A stretch of 64,000 bases of DNA. Source: Antedon mediterranea (Eukaryota > Echinodermata > Crinoidea > Comatulida > Antedonidae). Positions 33,076 through 44,991 of this stretch are shown piece after piece. The position numbers and the translations under genes are program-made. Within the stretch, counting starts at the first letter, position 1, and the number at the start of each line of letters is the position of its first letter. The DNA lies in the NCBI RefSeq assembly GCF_964355755.1, contig NC_092670.1, positions 16,863,201 through 16,927,200 of the forward strand, in the 5' to 3' direction. The notes under the pieces are model-generated. The model saw only the letters and a list, made by a program, of their open reading frames with translations, searched no databases and had not been told where the DNA came from.

Positions 33076-33731
33076 TGATCATATATACTATATTGCAGCA
33101 GTATTAGAAAGGTATTAGTAGTCGCACAGCACACAAAACGACTATTATTATATACAACTACGCTAGCGTGAGCATAGAGATATCTCTATGGCGTGAGCAA
33201 TAGCTGTTAAGTTTACTGGTGCGTACGGTACTTATCTATTTAAAAATATCTGTATTGTACCACCAACTACTTACCATTGCACTACCTCCGCATTTTATGC
33301 AAGATAGAAAGCCCTCATGCACGGAATGTTTTCGTAACATTTAAAATCCATTCTCATAGACCGCATCTAAATTCAGTACACACCAACACACTATTGTTTC
33401 GTAAAATATCCTGACAAACGTTTGTAAAATATCTTTTTGATATAATAAAAATGTTTTTGATGTACTAAATTTCTGTAACTAACCTATTTAACAATTTATA
33501 GAATGTTTACCAAAAACATCGCAGCCTTTTAAAAATCATTTTCTGGAATGCATTACATTATACATACTTCCTTAGTATGATGGACGGATATAATGTCAAA
33601 TACGTTCAACAAACACAAACACATTAAGCTTAGATATTTTGTAAAGCTTGACACGCACGTATAAATATTGCTCTGGTGTACGCACGTGTGAACCAATTCT
33701 TAACAGACGCGTATTATTACGTCATCGCGTA

Positions 33732-35428
33732 TCATGTCTCGCCATCATTATTAAATGATTGGTTATTATACGCAAACGTCGGTTCTTGTCGGATACGACC
33801 ACCGCTGACTGTTTTCAAGGGTGGTAAACCTCTTGGTGTGGCCTCCTCGCTACCTTCAGTATCGTCACTAGAAACCTTCTTCTTTTTCTTCTTTTTCTTC
33901 TTAGTTTTCTTCTTCTTTATTGGCACTATTTCGCTTGGCTCACTTTGCATACCTTGTGATAACGTGGCAGTTGATTCGTTTTCATCCGTAGTAGATACTT
34001 TACGTGGTTTCTTTTTCTTTTTCTTTGCTTTGACCGGCGCTGGAGTTTCGTCGATTTCCTCGTGCGCGATATTCCCGTTTCGTTCTTGGTACTCAAACGC
34101 GGTAATGTCATCTTTAACTTTTTCCGGATCCTTAGAAACGGTGAATATGTCGTCATCATCGTCGTCATCGGGTGTTCGCTTCTTCTTAGAGTTGTCGTCA
34201 CTATCATCGTCCATGTCGTCATCATCATCGACGCTTTTGACCTTGTTACCAAATCTTTTCTTGAAACATTCTCTGGTCGTAACTGCGTAGACGAGAGCCA
34301 TTGCAAGGATCTGGAATTAAATAATAGTAAAATCAATCAATCAATAAGTAAATAGATAAGTTGAGTTGCATGAGTTATAGTAGAAAACTCTTCGGGACGA
34401 TCACCTATAAGTGATTTACTGGGACACTTTTCATGAGAAGTGTATGACGGTCAATTTGTTTTAAAGCTAACGGCCAACCCCTATTTAGGGACACCTCTAT
34501 TAAGATACACTTTGTGTGGTCCTGAAGTTTCTTGATATGCAATCCAATAAACCAACTTACTAAGAAGAATTGGGCAGCAGCATACCAAAGAACGACGGCC
34601 GTAAGAATATCCGCATCAGGTTTTGGGTACACGATGGCTATAATACCGAGCGCTAAAGCAGAGTTTTTGATACCAGTTTCTATGGCAATCGTTTTTGATT
34701 GGACGGCAGTTCGGCAGCATACTATCCCGGCGAGTAGACCAAGTATAAACCCACAGGTGGTGAATGTGAACGTGCACAGAATCATATCTCGATCAGACAC
34801 TAAGAAAATGTACCTGAAATAAAGATAAAAGATACAATAGCGATGTTATTGGTAGTAGCCTGTAGGCCTAAAACTACACTTAACGAGGTCGCATCGTTGC
34901 GCTTTAGACTTGCCCCAAGCCTGTATATATCTTTCCTTTTTATGTTAGTCCCAATTTTGTCTGGGAAGTTTCTGAGCTCAAGTTCTATACGTATAAAACG
35001 CCATATTTTCCAAAATATTTATCTTTGTACTAATATAATATAAAGTTTCAGTTTCAGTTTATTTTCCATTTCAATTTATGAACATAAGATAAACAATATA
35101 TATGGATGGATAACCGTAAGAGCGAAGCTCGTTAGCCGGTCACCCGTTAGTGCAGTGACATTACAGACAACATAAAGACAAGACAAAGGTGCAATACATA
35201 ACAAGACATGTGAACACTTGTGTTTGCAACCCCTTGGATAAAATAATATATTTATATAAAGGAGAAAATTAGATATTATATTTCTTTTTGATCATAAAAT
35301 GATAATTTTTAACTTACTTCTTAAGAAGGTTAACATGAAGATTACATATAGTTATTTTTATTTTTACTAGTACATGGTAATAAAATCTGAATATCATCTT
35401 TTAGATAAAAAATGTAATAGATTTACAT

Positions 35429-35468
<40 letters not shown>

Positions 35469-38400
35469 TAAGTAAACTTAAATAATGTTACTCTACTAAT
35501 TAAATAATATAACATAATATTACTGATACGTTGATAATAAACTGTGAATAAATTTCTTCTTAAATAAACTTAAGGTACATTGGTTCTTAATAAAATTGCT
35601 TATATCATTCCACAATATAGGTCCTTTCCGTTTAATGGTATTCCAAAGTAGACCATAGACTGGTTGCGCTTCAGATTGTATCAGTTATAATATTGGTTAG
35701 TTATTTATTGCGAATTACCTTGAAGATATTGTTCCAAAAACAGCTAAAATAAGGAATACAACAATACAGAAAGGCCGTAAGATTTTTAATATTTTCTTTG
35801 CCCAATTTGGTTTCTGTTTTCGTATGATGACGCCGATGGCTAACGGTACGATAAGTGCGCCGAGTGCGATAGCGATATCACGGACAGGGACGGGAAAGGT
35901 TTCGTCATCCGTAAACGGAGATGTGTAAACCCAGAGGCACAATGGCATCATACCTATGGATAATAATAATAAAAATGATACAAGAATACATTAAAATACA
36001 TATATTGACAAATACAACTGAGACTTTTACAAACATTGTGTCATATTGTTCAGTAATAAAATTCAATAGAAGAATAGGTCTGCATTCACATAGTTTTTTA
36101 TGTCCTTGTTATTGTGCATTTACCCATTGTATTACATGTGTGGAGAAACCAATAAAAACAATATGTTATAGCCTTTATAAGCCCAGGAATTGTCGTGGAG
36201 GCCATTTCCGTCCCATTTTGTTGTTGATACAGTTTGTATTAAAATCGATGACCAGAATAATCAGGACCTGCAGCTTTAGGCCTATTAGGGGAAATATTCA
36301 AATATACATGGGCCATTTAGGCTAGACTTTTTCACGCCTCATATCCAAAATATTTTGCATTTTTGCATTATGATGAGGCCTAAAATGTTTAGTTTCGCTT
36401 CTTCCGACTGACAATTATTTTTAATTAATAATCAGTGTTGTAATATGGTGTACAGAATAGGCCTCAATTATACAGTGACGTCAATGTACCATCTGTCTAA
36501 TTACTATGAATTAGCCTATTATTAAAATAAGAAAAGATACAGTGTATGAAGTGTCTTTTAAGACAATATTAATGAAGCTTCGTTAGGAGTGAGCATTTGT
36601 AGGTTTCATTTTTTTTTTTTTTTTTGAATTTTAAACAATCCATTGTAGTCTTAATTATGTAAATCTACATTATGTGTTTTCGCGGCTTACATAACAAAAC
36701 ATAATTATATAAAATATTTTTTGCTTCCCATATCATAAAGGTTGTGAACATTATATACGTTTAAAACATACCGTGAAGAACATTCTTTAGAAATTGACAT
36801 ACTGTATAGGTCTACTTGTGAACTTTAAAACAGTGATAATTAAAATCATTCCCATCCCTCAAAACCCTTAAAACGCGGTTGTTGACGGCTTGCATAGGTC
36901 AATGTTATTAGACTAAAAGTTGTAATCGTTAAATTAACCAAATTTCTCTTAGAAATGTGTATAAAATGAGGGCAAACTAAATCAATTTGAAACTAGTGAA
37001 AATTTATAAATCAATTGAATTTAGTCGAACTTTAAAAATCAAAACGCGGTTGTCAACGGCTTGCAATCTGACGCGTGTAATAACAATAACATTATTGTTG
37101 AAATACGAAAGACTGAATATCCGATTAACGAAACGTGAATAATTTATACATTGTATTTCACTATTTCAATAGCTGCAATTTAATATTCATTGTTATCATG
37201 GCTGTGTCTCACCTACAACTTGTATTAATTACATTATTTTATATCTGACCTTTATATTCGTAAACTATAATTTCAGGTGCAAATATGACATATACGAATA
37301 TGATATTTAAGAACATTTCCTCTGAAAAGTGGGGTGGAAAATGGGGTGGGTAAGTGGGAGTCCCAAACCTCTTTTTGTAACGAGAACACACGGGTCACGA
37401 AGTTAGGACTCCCGAACACACGATTATAAACTTTTTACCTAAAGCGCTGTCACACTTTCAAACTGTATGTGACAAAAAAATGTGATGCGCCTATATATGG
37501 ACATGATTATGTCATAGCAATGCCATATTTAAGTATATCACTGCCATATTTGGGCACAAGTAAATAGAAATCAAGATTACGGTTTCATCTTGAATACTAG
37601 TCATTTAATAATAGAAATACAAACTATTGTAGGCCTAGAATGCTGGGCCTACTTTTTCAATATTCTGTTTGACCTATCATACACCAGCATTTTGTTTAGA
37701 TATCAAATAATACAAGAATTAAATATACGCGTTGGTGAGCGTTACCAAGACAACAGTCCGTTCATTGCGAATATTATGAAAGGCACTTGTAATTCGACAC
37801 CGCAAATATTTGATATGATAAATGTATAAACGTACCGAGAGCAAGAACAGTGGTACTAAATGTAAGCACGATACTTAAGACCACGTCTGCATCAATGAGT
37901 ACACATGCGATGTTACTAAGACCACCACCTGGACAACTTGCACCCAGTATCACACCTATTGCATAGTCGTCGTCTAGTCCATAGGCCAGGCAAAATCCGT
38001 ACGCTACCTGAAATATGAAATAATATGTATAGGATTCAATATTAAAAATTCAATTATACAAAAATAGGGTATAGGGCGTGTGGCGCAGTGTTGATTAGGC
38101 CGCATCAGGGGTTCGAGACCAACACTCGTCGTATTGCTTGTGACACTTATACCATGGACCTATAGGTCCATGCTTATAAGTACAGTAATAATAATAGATA
38201 GATTTAGGCCTAGATAGCGCAAATAATGATGTCTCTATGCGCTCAACAATAAAGAGAAAGAGTGGAAACCAAAAGGAAGAGAACAAAAAGACAAAAACAC
38301 CAAGCCTGTGCCTCTCTCTACCCATACAAATGGGTACGTTTACCTGGTAGGTTCAAACACTGAATAGCTAAAACATTATGGTAGCTAAGTTGTCTTCCAA

Positions 38401-41400
38401 TCCATATATACGTGTTTGATTTAATATCGGGGTGAAAATTTGAAGCGCCAAGAAATTGACATAATGACATAAAAATAATTATTAAAAAATGATCATTAGA
38501 CAGTTTGAAATTATATTGAATATTCTGAGTTTGGTTCCATCCGTCCTGAAGCGTGGCTTGATATATTAACCAGTTTGCCACCAACGTATCTATTAGCATA
38601 CGCTATAAATGTTAGGTTTAAACAGGAATGAGATTTTCGTATTGGGAGCAAACAGGTCGCGTAAATAATATAATAGTAAGCGATTCATTTGCACCTGCAG
38701 TGATATTTGTGTGAAAATGATAGTGGCGTCTCTACATCGATTTTTTTGGGTAGATTGTAATAACATCATTACGAATTTAAACGTATTTAGTATCATGGTT
38801 ACCATGGAATTTCATTAGATCAGTAATACAATCATTATTATAAAGTGTTCGCTTAAGATTGATTGAACAGGAAAATACTATAAATAAGTGAACATTATTC
38901 ATTCAAACAACGATAGTTTATAGGCCTAGAAAATAGATTATCTTCACTTCAAATGATCGAAATAAACGCGAGATTGAGTATAATTATCGCTGCGTACTAT
39001 ATGCGTTTATCATCTATGCAAAGCGCTGTTTTCTCATCGTTTTAAACTTGCATGATATTATGAAGTAATTTCTTTACTCCATGATGATATTATAAATGAA
39101 GTTATTGGTTATTAATAATTAGTAGGACTAGTCTCGTATTTTTATAGGCCCAATCTTAATGGATTGTGTTTTCATCTTTATTTACGACAATGTTCAAATA
39201 TCATTAAATAGAAAGCGGTTAATTAACTCACCGCAGGCATGATGAGAAACTGCGCAATCGCACCAATGATGACGTCCCATGGTTTCTTCATGATGTCCCG
39301 GATGTACTCCCATTTTAGTTTGCATCCCATCATACCTGTGACCAAGACGAGAACGCATCCTAGACAGATTTGAAAAATCAAGTCTACCAACCTAAGGAGT
39401 TTCAAAATAATAAAGATATTTAAAGAATTAAAACACAAATTGAAATTGGATCTTGGCACACATTCCCATTCAATATTATTTAGGTGAGGGCTACCCATGG
39501 GTCATGGGGGAAAGGGGCCATGTTGACAACAACAATTGTTTTGTTTTATTAAGTCAATCTACTGTATATATCGGGATTAAAAGGGAGGCACTTTACCCCC
39601 TGGACCTGACACACTGATCTTCCCATAGTTATTGTTTATTGTTGATATTACCATAGGGGTTGATTTACACATGTCAAGATACAGTATATAATAATAATAA
39701 TTATTTATTTTGAAGCTACACTTTTGAAACAGTGGCACACTTAAGGTGCGTCCAGAGTAAAATAAAAGTTAGAGAAAAAAAAGTAATAATTTAACAATAG
39801 GCCTATAATTACAAGGAAACTTAAACTAAATTGTGTAGGCCTACAAAATATTTATAAAAAAAAGTAATACAGCTGGATTAAAAAAAACAAAGAACTATTT
39901 TCATTTTTGCTTTCTCTTCTCTTTTTCCATGCCCGTTTGGTGAAACCTTTACAATCTTTAAATCGAATGCATATTATTTGTAGGAAGATTATATTAGGCC
40001 TACAAAAGTAACCAACTAAATACACTGTTAATAATAACGTGAATTCGTTCATTGCGAACCCTTAGCAACCGATTTTAACGATTGAATTCAAAAGGAATAA
40101 TTATCTACACTTGATCGCTTCCTTTGAAAAGATAATATAGCAAAGAAAACACACTATTCATTATCATTGGTAATGAATAATATAGTACATCCCCATTCTA
40201 TAATAATATTAATAAAACCTGTTTTATTTGTTAGGCCTACTTATCAATATAAATTAAGGTGCGGTGGAATAATGCATTTTCTTCGTAAAAAGGAAATAAT
40301 AAAAATGTTTATTCGGCATTAAAAAAAACTACATAATTTGCCAATAGCATGTAATATATATATAGCTTGTGTAATAATACAACTTCTCCTACTCCATCAT
40401 ATTTGCATGTAAACAGCATTTATGACAAAGAGGATATATACTTACAAATTAATGAATAATGGATTATCTTTTGTAAAAAGATATTCGTATATTAAATAAT
40501 AACTACATCTAATTTGCACTAATAAATATTTGAGATGGTAGGTTACGGCATTAGGCCTATTCAAACAAAATGAAAAACTGAATGAACTGATCCGACAGAA
40601 TACATTCTCTATATAATAATATTCCATGGTGATTTGGACTTACGGTACAATATTAGGTGCAAATAAACAAAATGACAAACTGAATGAACTGACCCAACAG
40701 AATACATTCATCCAATGGGGATGTGGACTTACCGTACAATATTAGGTGTAACTAGTTACTAAACAAAATGAAAAACTAAATGAACTGGACCTGACCGAAT
40801 ACATTCATCCAATGGGGATTTGGATGGTACAATATTAGGTGTAACTAGTTACTAAACAAAATGAAAAACTGAATAAACCGGCATCACAAATGGTCCATAG
40901 ATTTGGACTACACTACCAAACAAGAGCAGCAATGGATGCTATGTTACCACAAATTAAACAAACCCCCACGTCATAATTAATATTCAAACATCCTCGTGCT
41001 TTTTAACGACAAACATGGCATCAAAGCGGATATATGGACGACCTAATCTCTAATATTAGTGTTACCATAAAGAAACAACTTATTTTAATTCTACGTGTTC
41101 ATAATGTAGGCCTACTGCCGTAATTAAATGAACAAAATATGTTTTTACTCTGTTTCATGTAGTAGAAAGTTATCGACTTTTGAAAACCATTAAAATTTAA
41201 ATTCAGCTGAACAAAATGTTGATTATGGAAGATAACAATAGATAATTCGTAGAATTGTTCTTTTTAACTGTTTATTTTCATTTCCAAGTAATAATACTTA
41301 GTACTTATTAAGTAAGGAACGTACACTATTTATAGGTAATATTAGGTTGTTTGTGCCATAACGTAAGCCTATAAAACATTTTCACACTTCAACAAGTGTG

Positions 41401-44208
41401 ATGTTTAAATATGCTTAATCATATAAAAACCTTAGACCTATTGTCATAGAAAGCATACAAAACACATTACTGTTAACTTAACACACTTATTGTTAACTGA
41501 AATGTTTTATATAGGTACTTGTATATACTGTATAGGTACTACAATGGTGTATCAAATAGTAAACATAGTAGCCAGTTCAGCTCCATTTATAACAGGTTAT
41601 AAAATACAAGGCCACCTTATTATAATCCAATTGTGTTCAGATTGATCTATTTAATGTAGTGGAATTTTAAAAAATTTATCCGATACAATATAATTATTAA
41701 TATCAGTAGCCTAGGTAGTCAATTACTACTAACGAAAACGAATACGGTACGTTTGGTGACGTATTCGCTTCGTAAAGCTTGGTTTCCACTACAATTCAAC
41801 GCCATGACGTAACGCAACGCAAAGTGATTTGACCAATCTCAAGCGATGGATTATTCGAACAGTCGGGTGTAATTGGTCAAACTCGCTTGCGTTGCGTTCT
41901 TGCGTTCCCTTCCCTAGTGCGAACCAAGCTTTATATTATACGTAGCGTTGCTAAACATCCCTAATTTGATGGTATAATACAATGCAATTCATAGAATCCT
42001 AATTGTCGCATCGTTGATAGGTAATAATAGCATGGTGGCATGGTGACCAATTAAAATTACATTGTTTAGCCAATACTATAAGCACGGTGAACAACAAGTA
42101 AAGCTTGGTTCCCACTAGAACGTAACGCAAGGACGTAAACGCAACGCAAGCGTTTTAACCAATGACAAGCGAAGTTATAGACAGTTAGCAATCACAAGCG
42201 ACTTAATTCCACCAAAACAGGAATTAAATCTTTCTTTGATAACAAGGAAGTGAAAGAGTTGTATATTTTAGTTGAAAATATGAAGACCTGGATAAAATCG
42301 ACCAATTTACACTGGGTAGAAATTCACATATTTGATACTTAAGAAATTTAATTGTTGATATCAGCTTAGCATAATTATACAGTACTACATACAATGAACA
42401 ACGACGGTAAATAAACTATATAGTTATGTTTAAATCTTTAATTTTAATCTTCAAAATGTCAAATTAGTAAGAAGTAACTTAAATCTCCATAGGTACGATG
42501 AAAGCTAGACTTGCCCCAAGTCTGTATTGTCTTTTTTATTTATTTGTTTTTATTTCGACCGCGATTTTTTTCTGAGTATCCAGAATCAAGTAGTAAACGT
42601 ATGAAACGCCATATGTGCCAAAATATTTATCTTTTTACTAATATTAAGACAAAACTCCGTCTGGAACCCAGACTAGATGAAAGCGCACATAGGCTTGGTT
42701 TCCATTTGGACGTAACGTAAGCGGACCGCAACGAAATTACGTAGACGCACCGCAAGCAATTTGACCAATTACGATCTTACGAACTGTCGCTTGTGATTGG
42801 TCAACTCACTTTAGGCCTACATCGTTGCGTTGCGTCAAGGCTTAAATGCGAGCGATTTTTGACAGGAAGCAAACGGTGTACGACGATGCGATCAGACAGC
42901 TAATGAAAATTGACAGAAAATCAATACCCAGTTGAGTTCTTTAATTTAGCAACTTCCTATACTATGCTTTTGTTTCGTTTAGGCTACAGCATTTTGGACT
43001 TATTTTATTCTATTCAATTTCGAGAGAAAAAAAAATGGGAAAAAATATTCAATTCGATGAATTTAATCTCTTTAGTGGCGTTTCAAACTAATATTAGTTG
43101 TAATGTATAGGCTACATTTCTAAGTAATAAGTAGAGTGACACGCTGATAATTACATCCTAATTATAAAGATACTGTTTTAGTGGTGACAACTGACGCACA
43201 GCCGTGTTATATCGATCGAGCTATCAGAATTAATGTTGATAATGACAATAAATAAAGAAGAAAAATAAAAGAAAATTAACGCTTAAAAGGAGACACGACG
43301 TCGTTCCTCCTTTTTTTAGCGTTATGTTCTTCTTTAAAATTATTTATAATAAACGTACTTGAATTTGTGACATAAAAGAACAAGAAACTGTTCATGATTG
43401 GCCCTTCCTTAGGAATTGAATAGCGGGTTTACGAAACAGGTCGATATGAATTTTATGAGGACACGAAATATCCTCATTTATTTAGCCAGGGGCGGGGCAG
43501 CAAGAAAAGATGGGCAACTGTAGGATGGGGTACATAATGGGGTCACGGACTGTAACATTTTGTCTCTCGGTAACAGAACGTAGATTAAAAGAATGTTAAA
43601 AAGGTATTGTCTCATTAATGAAGGTCACTCTAATAAATGATTACTTACGATGTGACTCGTAAGACGACTATCTCGGGACATCTCGGTTTTCCATCTCCTG
43701 CAGTGTGTAAACACATAGTTTCTTTCATGGTTCCATCTGCTGCATAATAAATAATGTCGAGTTCTAGTCTAGCCCGTCCAAATCGTGTACCACTGACGTT
43801 GACACTCACAGAAGATAGTGAATCATCCGGTAATGTTGTATCATTCGTAGTACTATTTAGATTAAATTCTGTGACACCATCGATTCCCGCAACCTCTGTG
43901 TCACTGCTCTTTACCATTATTACTATTGGAGACGTGGATGTATAATTTACCGTAATTAACTCAACAGTGTCCATATCGAATTCGGATTCCTTTGGAATCT
44001 GAATTTTCAGTTCTACATTTTCCCACGTCAAATCCACTGACTGTACACACGAAAGCAACGAAAATATACATAATACTAATAACATAACCTTAATTTTAAC
44101 CGAATGTGAAAGTAATAAGTTCCTGGTACGGGTGGTAGTTAAGCGTGAAGTATGGCTGTTGGTGGTGTACGAACGTGACGGCCCGGCTAGCCCCTCCATA
44201 GACTCCAT
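33732..44208 (-). CDS. SLC10-family (bile acid:sodium symporter-like) transporter, 6 exons
   Basis: Multi-pass transporter of the SLC10/BASS fold. Exons, 5' to 3': 43649-44208, 39232-39391, 37836-38007, 35719-35953, 34561-34813, 33732-34310. Phases join to 652 aa. The start ATG at 44208 follows an in-frame TAG. The N-terminus has a hydrophobic signal/anchor (VMLLVLCIFSLLSCVQS), then a predicted extracellular domain with several N-glycosylation sequons, a layout like SLC10A3/SLC10A5. Family signatures: GASCPGGGLSN (TM4 region), ALGMMPLCLWVY, and ETGIKNSALALGI matching the sodium-site ETGxQN motif, but with Lys for Gln. The last exon encodes about 190 residues of Asp runs (DDDDDMDDDSDD, DDDDDDD) and Lys runs, not expected in SLC10 proteins. 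The family is secure, the member and substrate are not. Confidence 0.85.
34905..35041 (+). repeat. Hairpin-ended dispersed repeat, copy 1 (right end truncated)
   Basis: Opens TAGACTTGCCCCAAGCCTGT and contains CGTATAAAACGCCATATTTT and AAATATTTATCTTTGTACTA. The right-hand hairpin (TCTGGAACCCAGACTA) found in other copies is missing. It lies in an SLC10 intron. Confidence 0.7.
35433..35464. repeat. (AT)n microsatellite
   Basis: About 16 uninterrupted AT dinucleotides in an SLC10 intron. Confidence 0.95.
37442..37560. mobile_element. MITE-1 copy, diverged
   Basis: Left end AAGCGCTGTCACACTTTCAA, interior TATATGGACATGATTATGTC and CATATTTGGGCACA. The right end is lost. It lies in an SLC10 intron. 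Confidence 0.65.
38070..38235 (+). repeat. tRNA-derived SINE-like repeat
   Basis: GTGTGGCGCAGTGTTGATTA (A-box-like) is followed 25 bp later by GGGGTTCGAGACC (B-box-like). A tail then contains short inverted arms (ATGGACC/GGTCCAT) and AATAATAATAGATAGA. It lies in an SLC10 intron. It does not fold into a full cloverleaf by eye, so a functional tRNA is unlikely. Confidence 0.55.
40555..40890 (+). repeat. Tandem repeat, about 100-bp unit, 3.3 copies
   Basis: Each unit holds ACAAAATGAAAAACTGAATG, CAGAATACATTC, ATCCAATGGGGAT and GTACAATATTAGGTGTAACT. Units start at about 40560, 40665, 40760 and 40858; the last is partial. It is in the intron between SLC10 exons 1 and 2. Confidence 0.85.
41777..41932. 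mobile_element. Foldback MITE-2 copy
   Basis: Opens AAAGCTTGGTTTCCACTACA and closes CCTAGTGCGAACCAAGCTTT, with arms rich in ACGTAACGCAACGCAA. It lies in SLC10 intron 1. Confidence 0.8.
42101..42205. mobile_element. Foldback MITE-2 copy, right half missing
   Basis: Opens AAGCTTGGTTCCCACTAGAA and matches the 4780 copy closely as far as CAATCACAAGCG, where the match breaks into unrelated sequence. It is a one-armed remnant in SLC10 intron 1. Confidence 0.8.
42506..42675 (+). repeat. Hairpin-ended dispersed repeat, copy 2 (complete)
   Basis: Left end TAGACTTGCCCCAAGTCTGT forms the hairpin AGACTTG/CAAGTCT. Right end TCTGGAACCCAGACTA forms GTCTGG/CCAGAC. The core has CGTATGAAACGCCATATGTG and TATTTATCTTTTTACTAATA. 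170 bp, in SLC10 intron 1. Confidence 0.8.
42691..42850. mobile_element. Foldback MITE-2 copy, diverged
   Basis: AGGCTTGGTTTCCATTTGGA at the left, inverted GCGTTGCGTCAAGGCTTA at the right, with the central ACGAACTGTCGCTTGTGATT shared by other copies. It sits directly behind the hairpin-ended repeat. Confidence 0.65.
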
Positions 44209-44991
44209 TTCCGCAGCTTGTACGCTCTTCTATACCCATTAAACACACTTAATTGTGATGCAAACACTACTGGGTTCTACGACTGCTTCTTTTAGCTTCA
44301 TTTCAATCGATTATTTATGGTAACTAACGGATACCATACAGATACTAATCTACTTCTACAACGATCTTTTGTCTGTTGCTCAGTCAACTGTCTAATTACG
44401 TAATAGGGGGCGGGCTTCATTTGTCAAATAAAGTCACAAACTGAAAATGTATGACATCAGGTTCGTAAACACAACACTGTGCTGTTGTGACAATTACGTA
44501 TACAGTACTAGGAATTATTATTTCGTGTTCGTCCGTCCGTCCGATTCAAACGACGTCACTGAGTGGCCGTCGTACATGAACGACTTCAAAGTGGCCGTCG
44601 TAGGCCTACATGTACGACGTCATGATACCGTAAATGCTATTCATCATTATTATTTATAGATCTCTTTCAAAATAGATTAGAAAAAAACTAATTTGAATAG
44701 ATTTTTTATTAATTTATGAATACATGTTATTAATCTTTTGTACAAATTTACAAAAACAAATCTGTGTAGGGCATATAGGCCTAAATAGTTTGAAAAACTC
44801 AAGTCGCTGAAAAAACTTTAAAATAATCTTGAACGTCTTACTACTACTTGTAGGCCTAACTATAAGTAAGCACGTGTCACTATATATCTCATTCGAAAGA
44901 CGCTTTTTAATTTAAAAAAATTTAACCACGCAGGAGCATGGAGATAAACAATTCCATATCAGGATCGAGTAACCAGATAACTTCTCCACTG
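44209..44991. promoter_or_regulatory. Intergenic: SLC10 upstream region and TMC-A 3' flank
   Basis: Only about 780 bp separates the SLC10 start from the TMC-A stop; both genes are on the minus strand. 44530-44630 contains two GTGGCCGTCGTA units and several GACGTCA cores (CRE-like) that could be promoter elements of the SLC10 gene. Minus-strand AATAAA at 44705-44710 is a candidate TMC-A poly(A) signal. Confidence 0.4.

Larger units (their letters stand above)
30062..33731. other. Convergent intergenic region between CNOT3 and the SLC10 gene
   Basis: Starts with the CNOT3 3' UTR (to about 30460), which is dense in ATGTCAT/ATGACAT words. It also holds a MITE-1 copy (31107-31261), a GC-richer patch with a GCCACAGGCCCC/GGGGCCTGTGGC hairpin (about 32036-32066), a short perfect hairpin at 33046-33075, and an 18-bp palindrome at 33173-33190. 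No coding gene was recognised. Confidence 0.6.

Noticed and set aside
33676-34336. Plus- and alternate-frame ORFs (about 204, 136 and 97 codons) over the SLC10 last exon
   Set aside because: Low-complexity shadows of the Asp/Lys-rich minus-strand exon, which joins in phase to the SLC10 exons.
38070-38140. Functional tRNA gene
   Set aside because: A- and B-box-like words are present but too close together and no acceptor or anticodon stem forms; kept as a SINE-like repeat.
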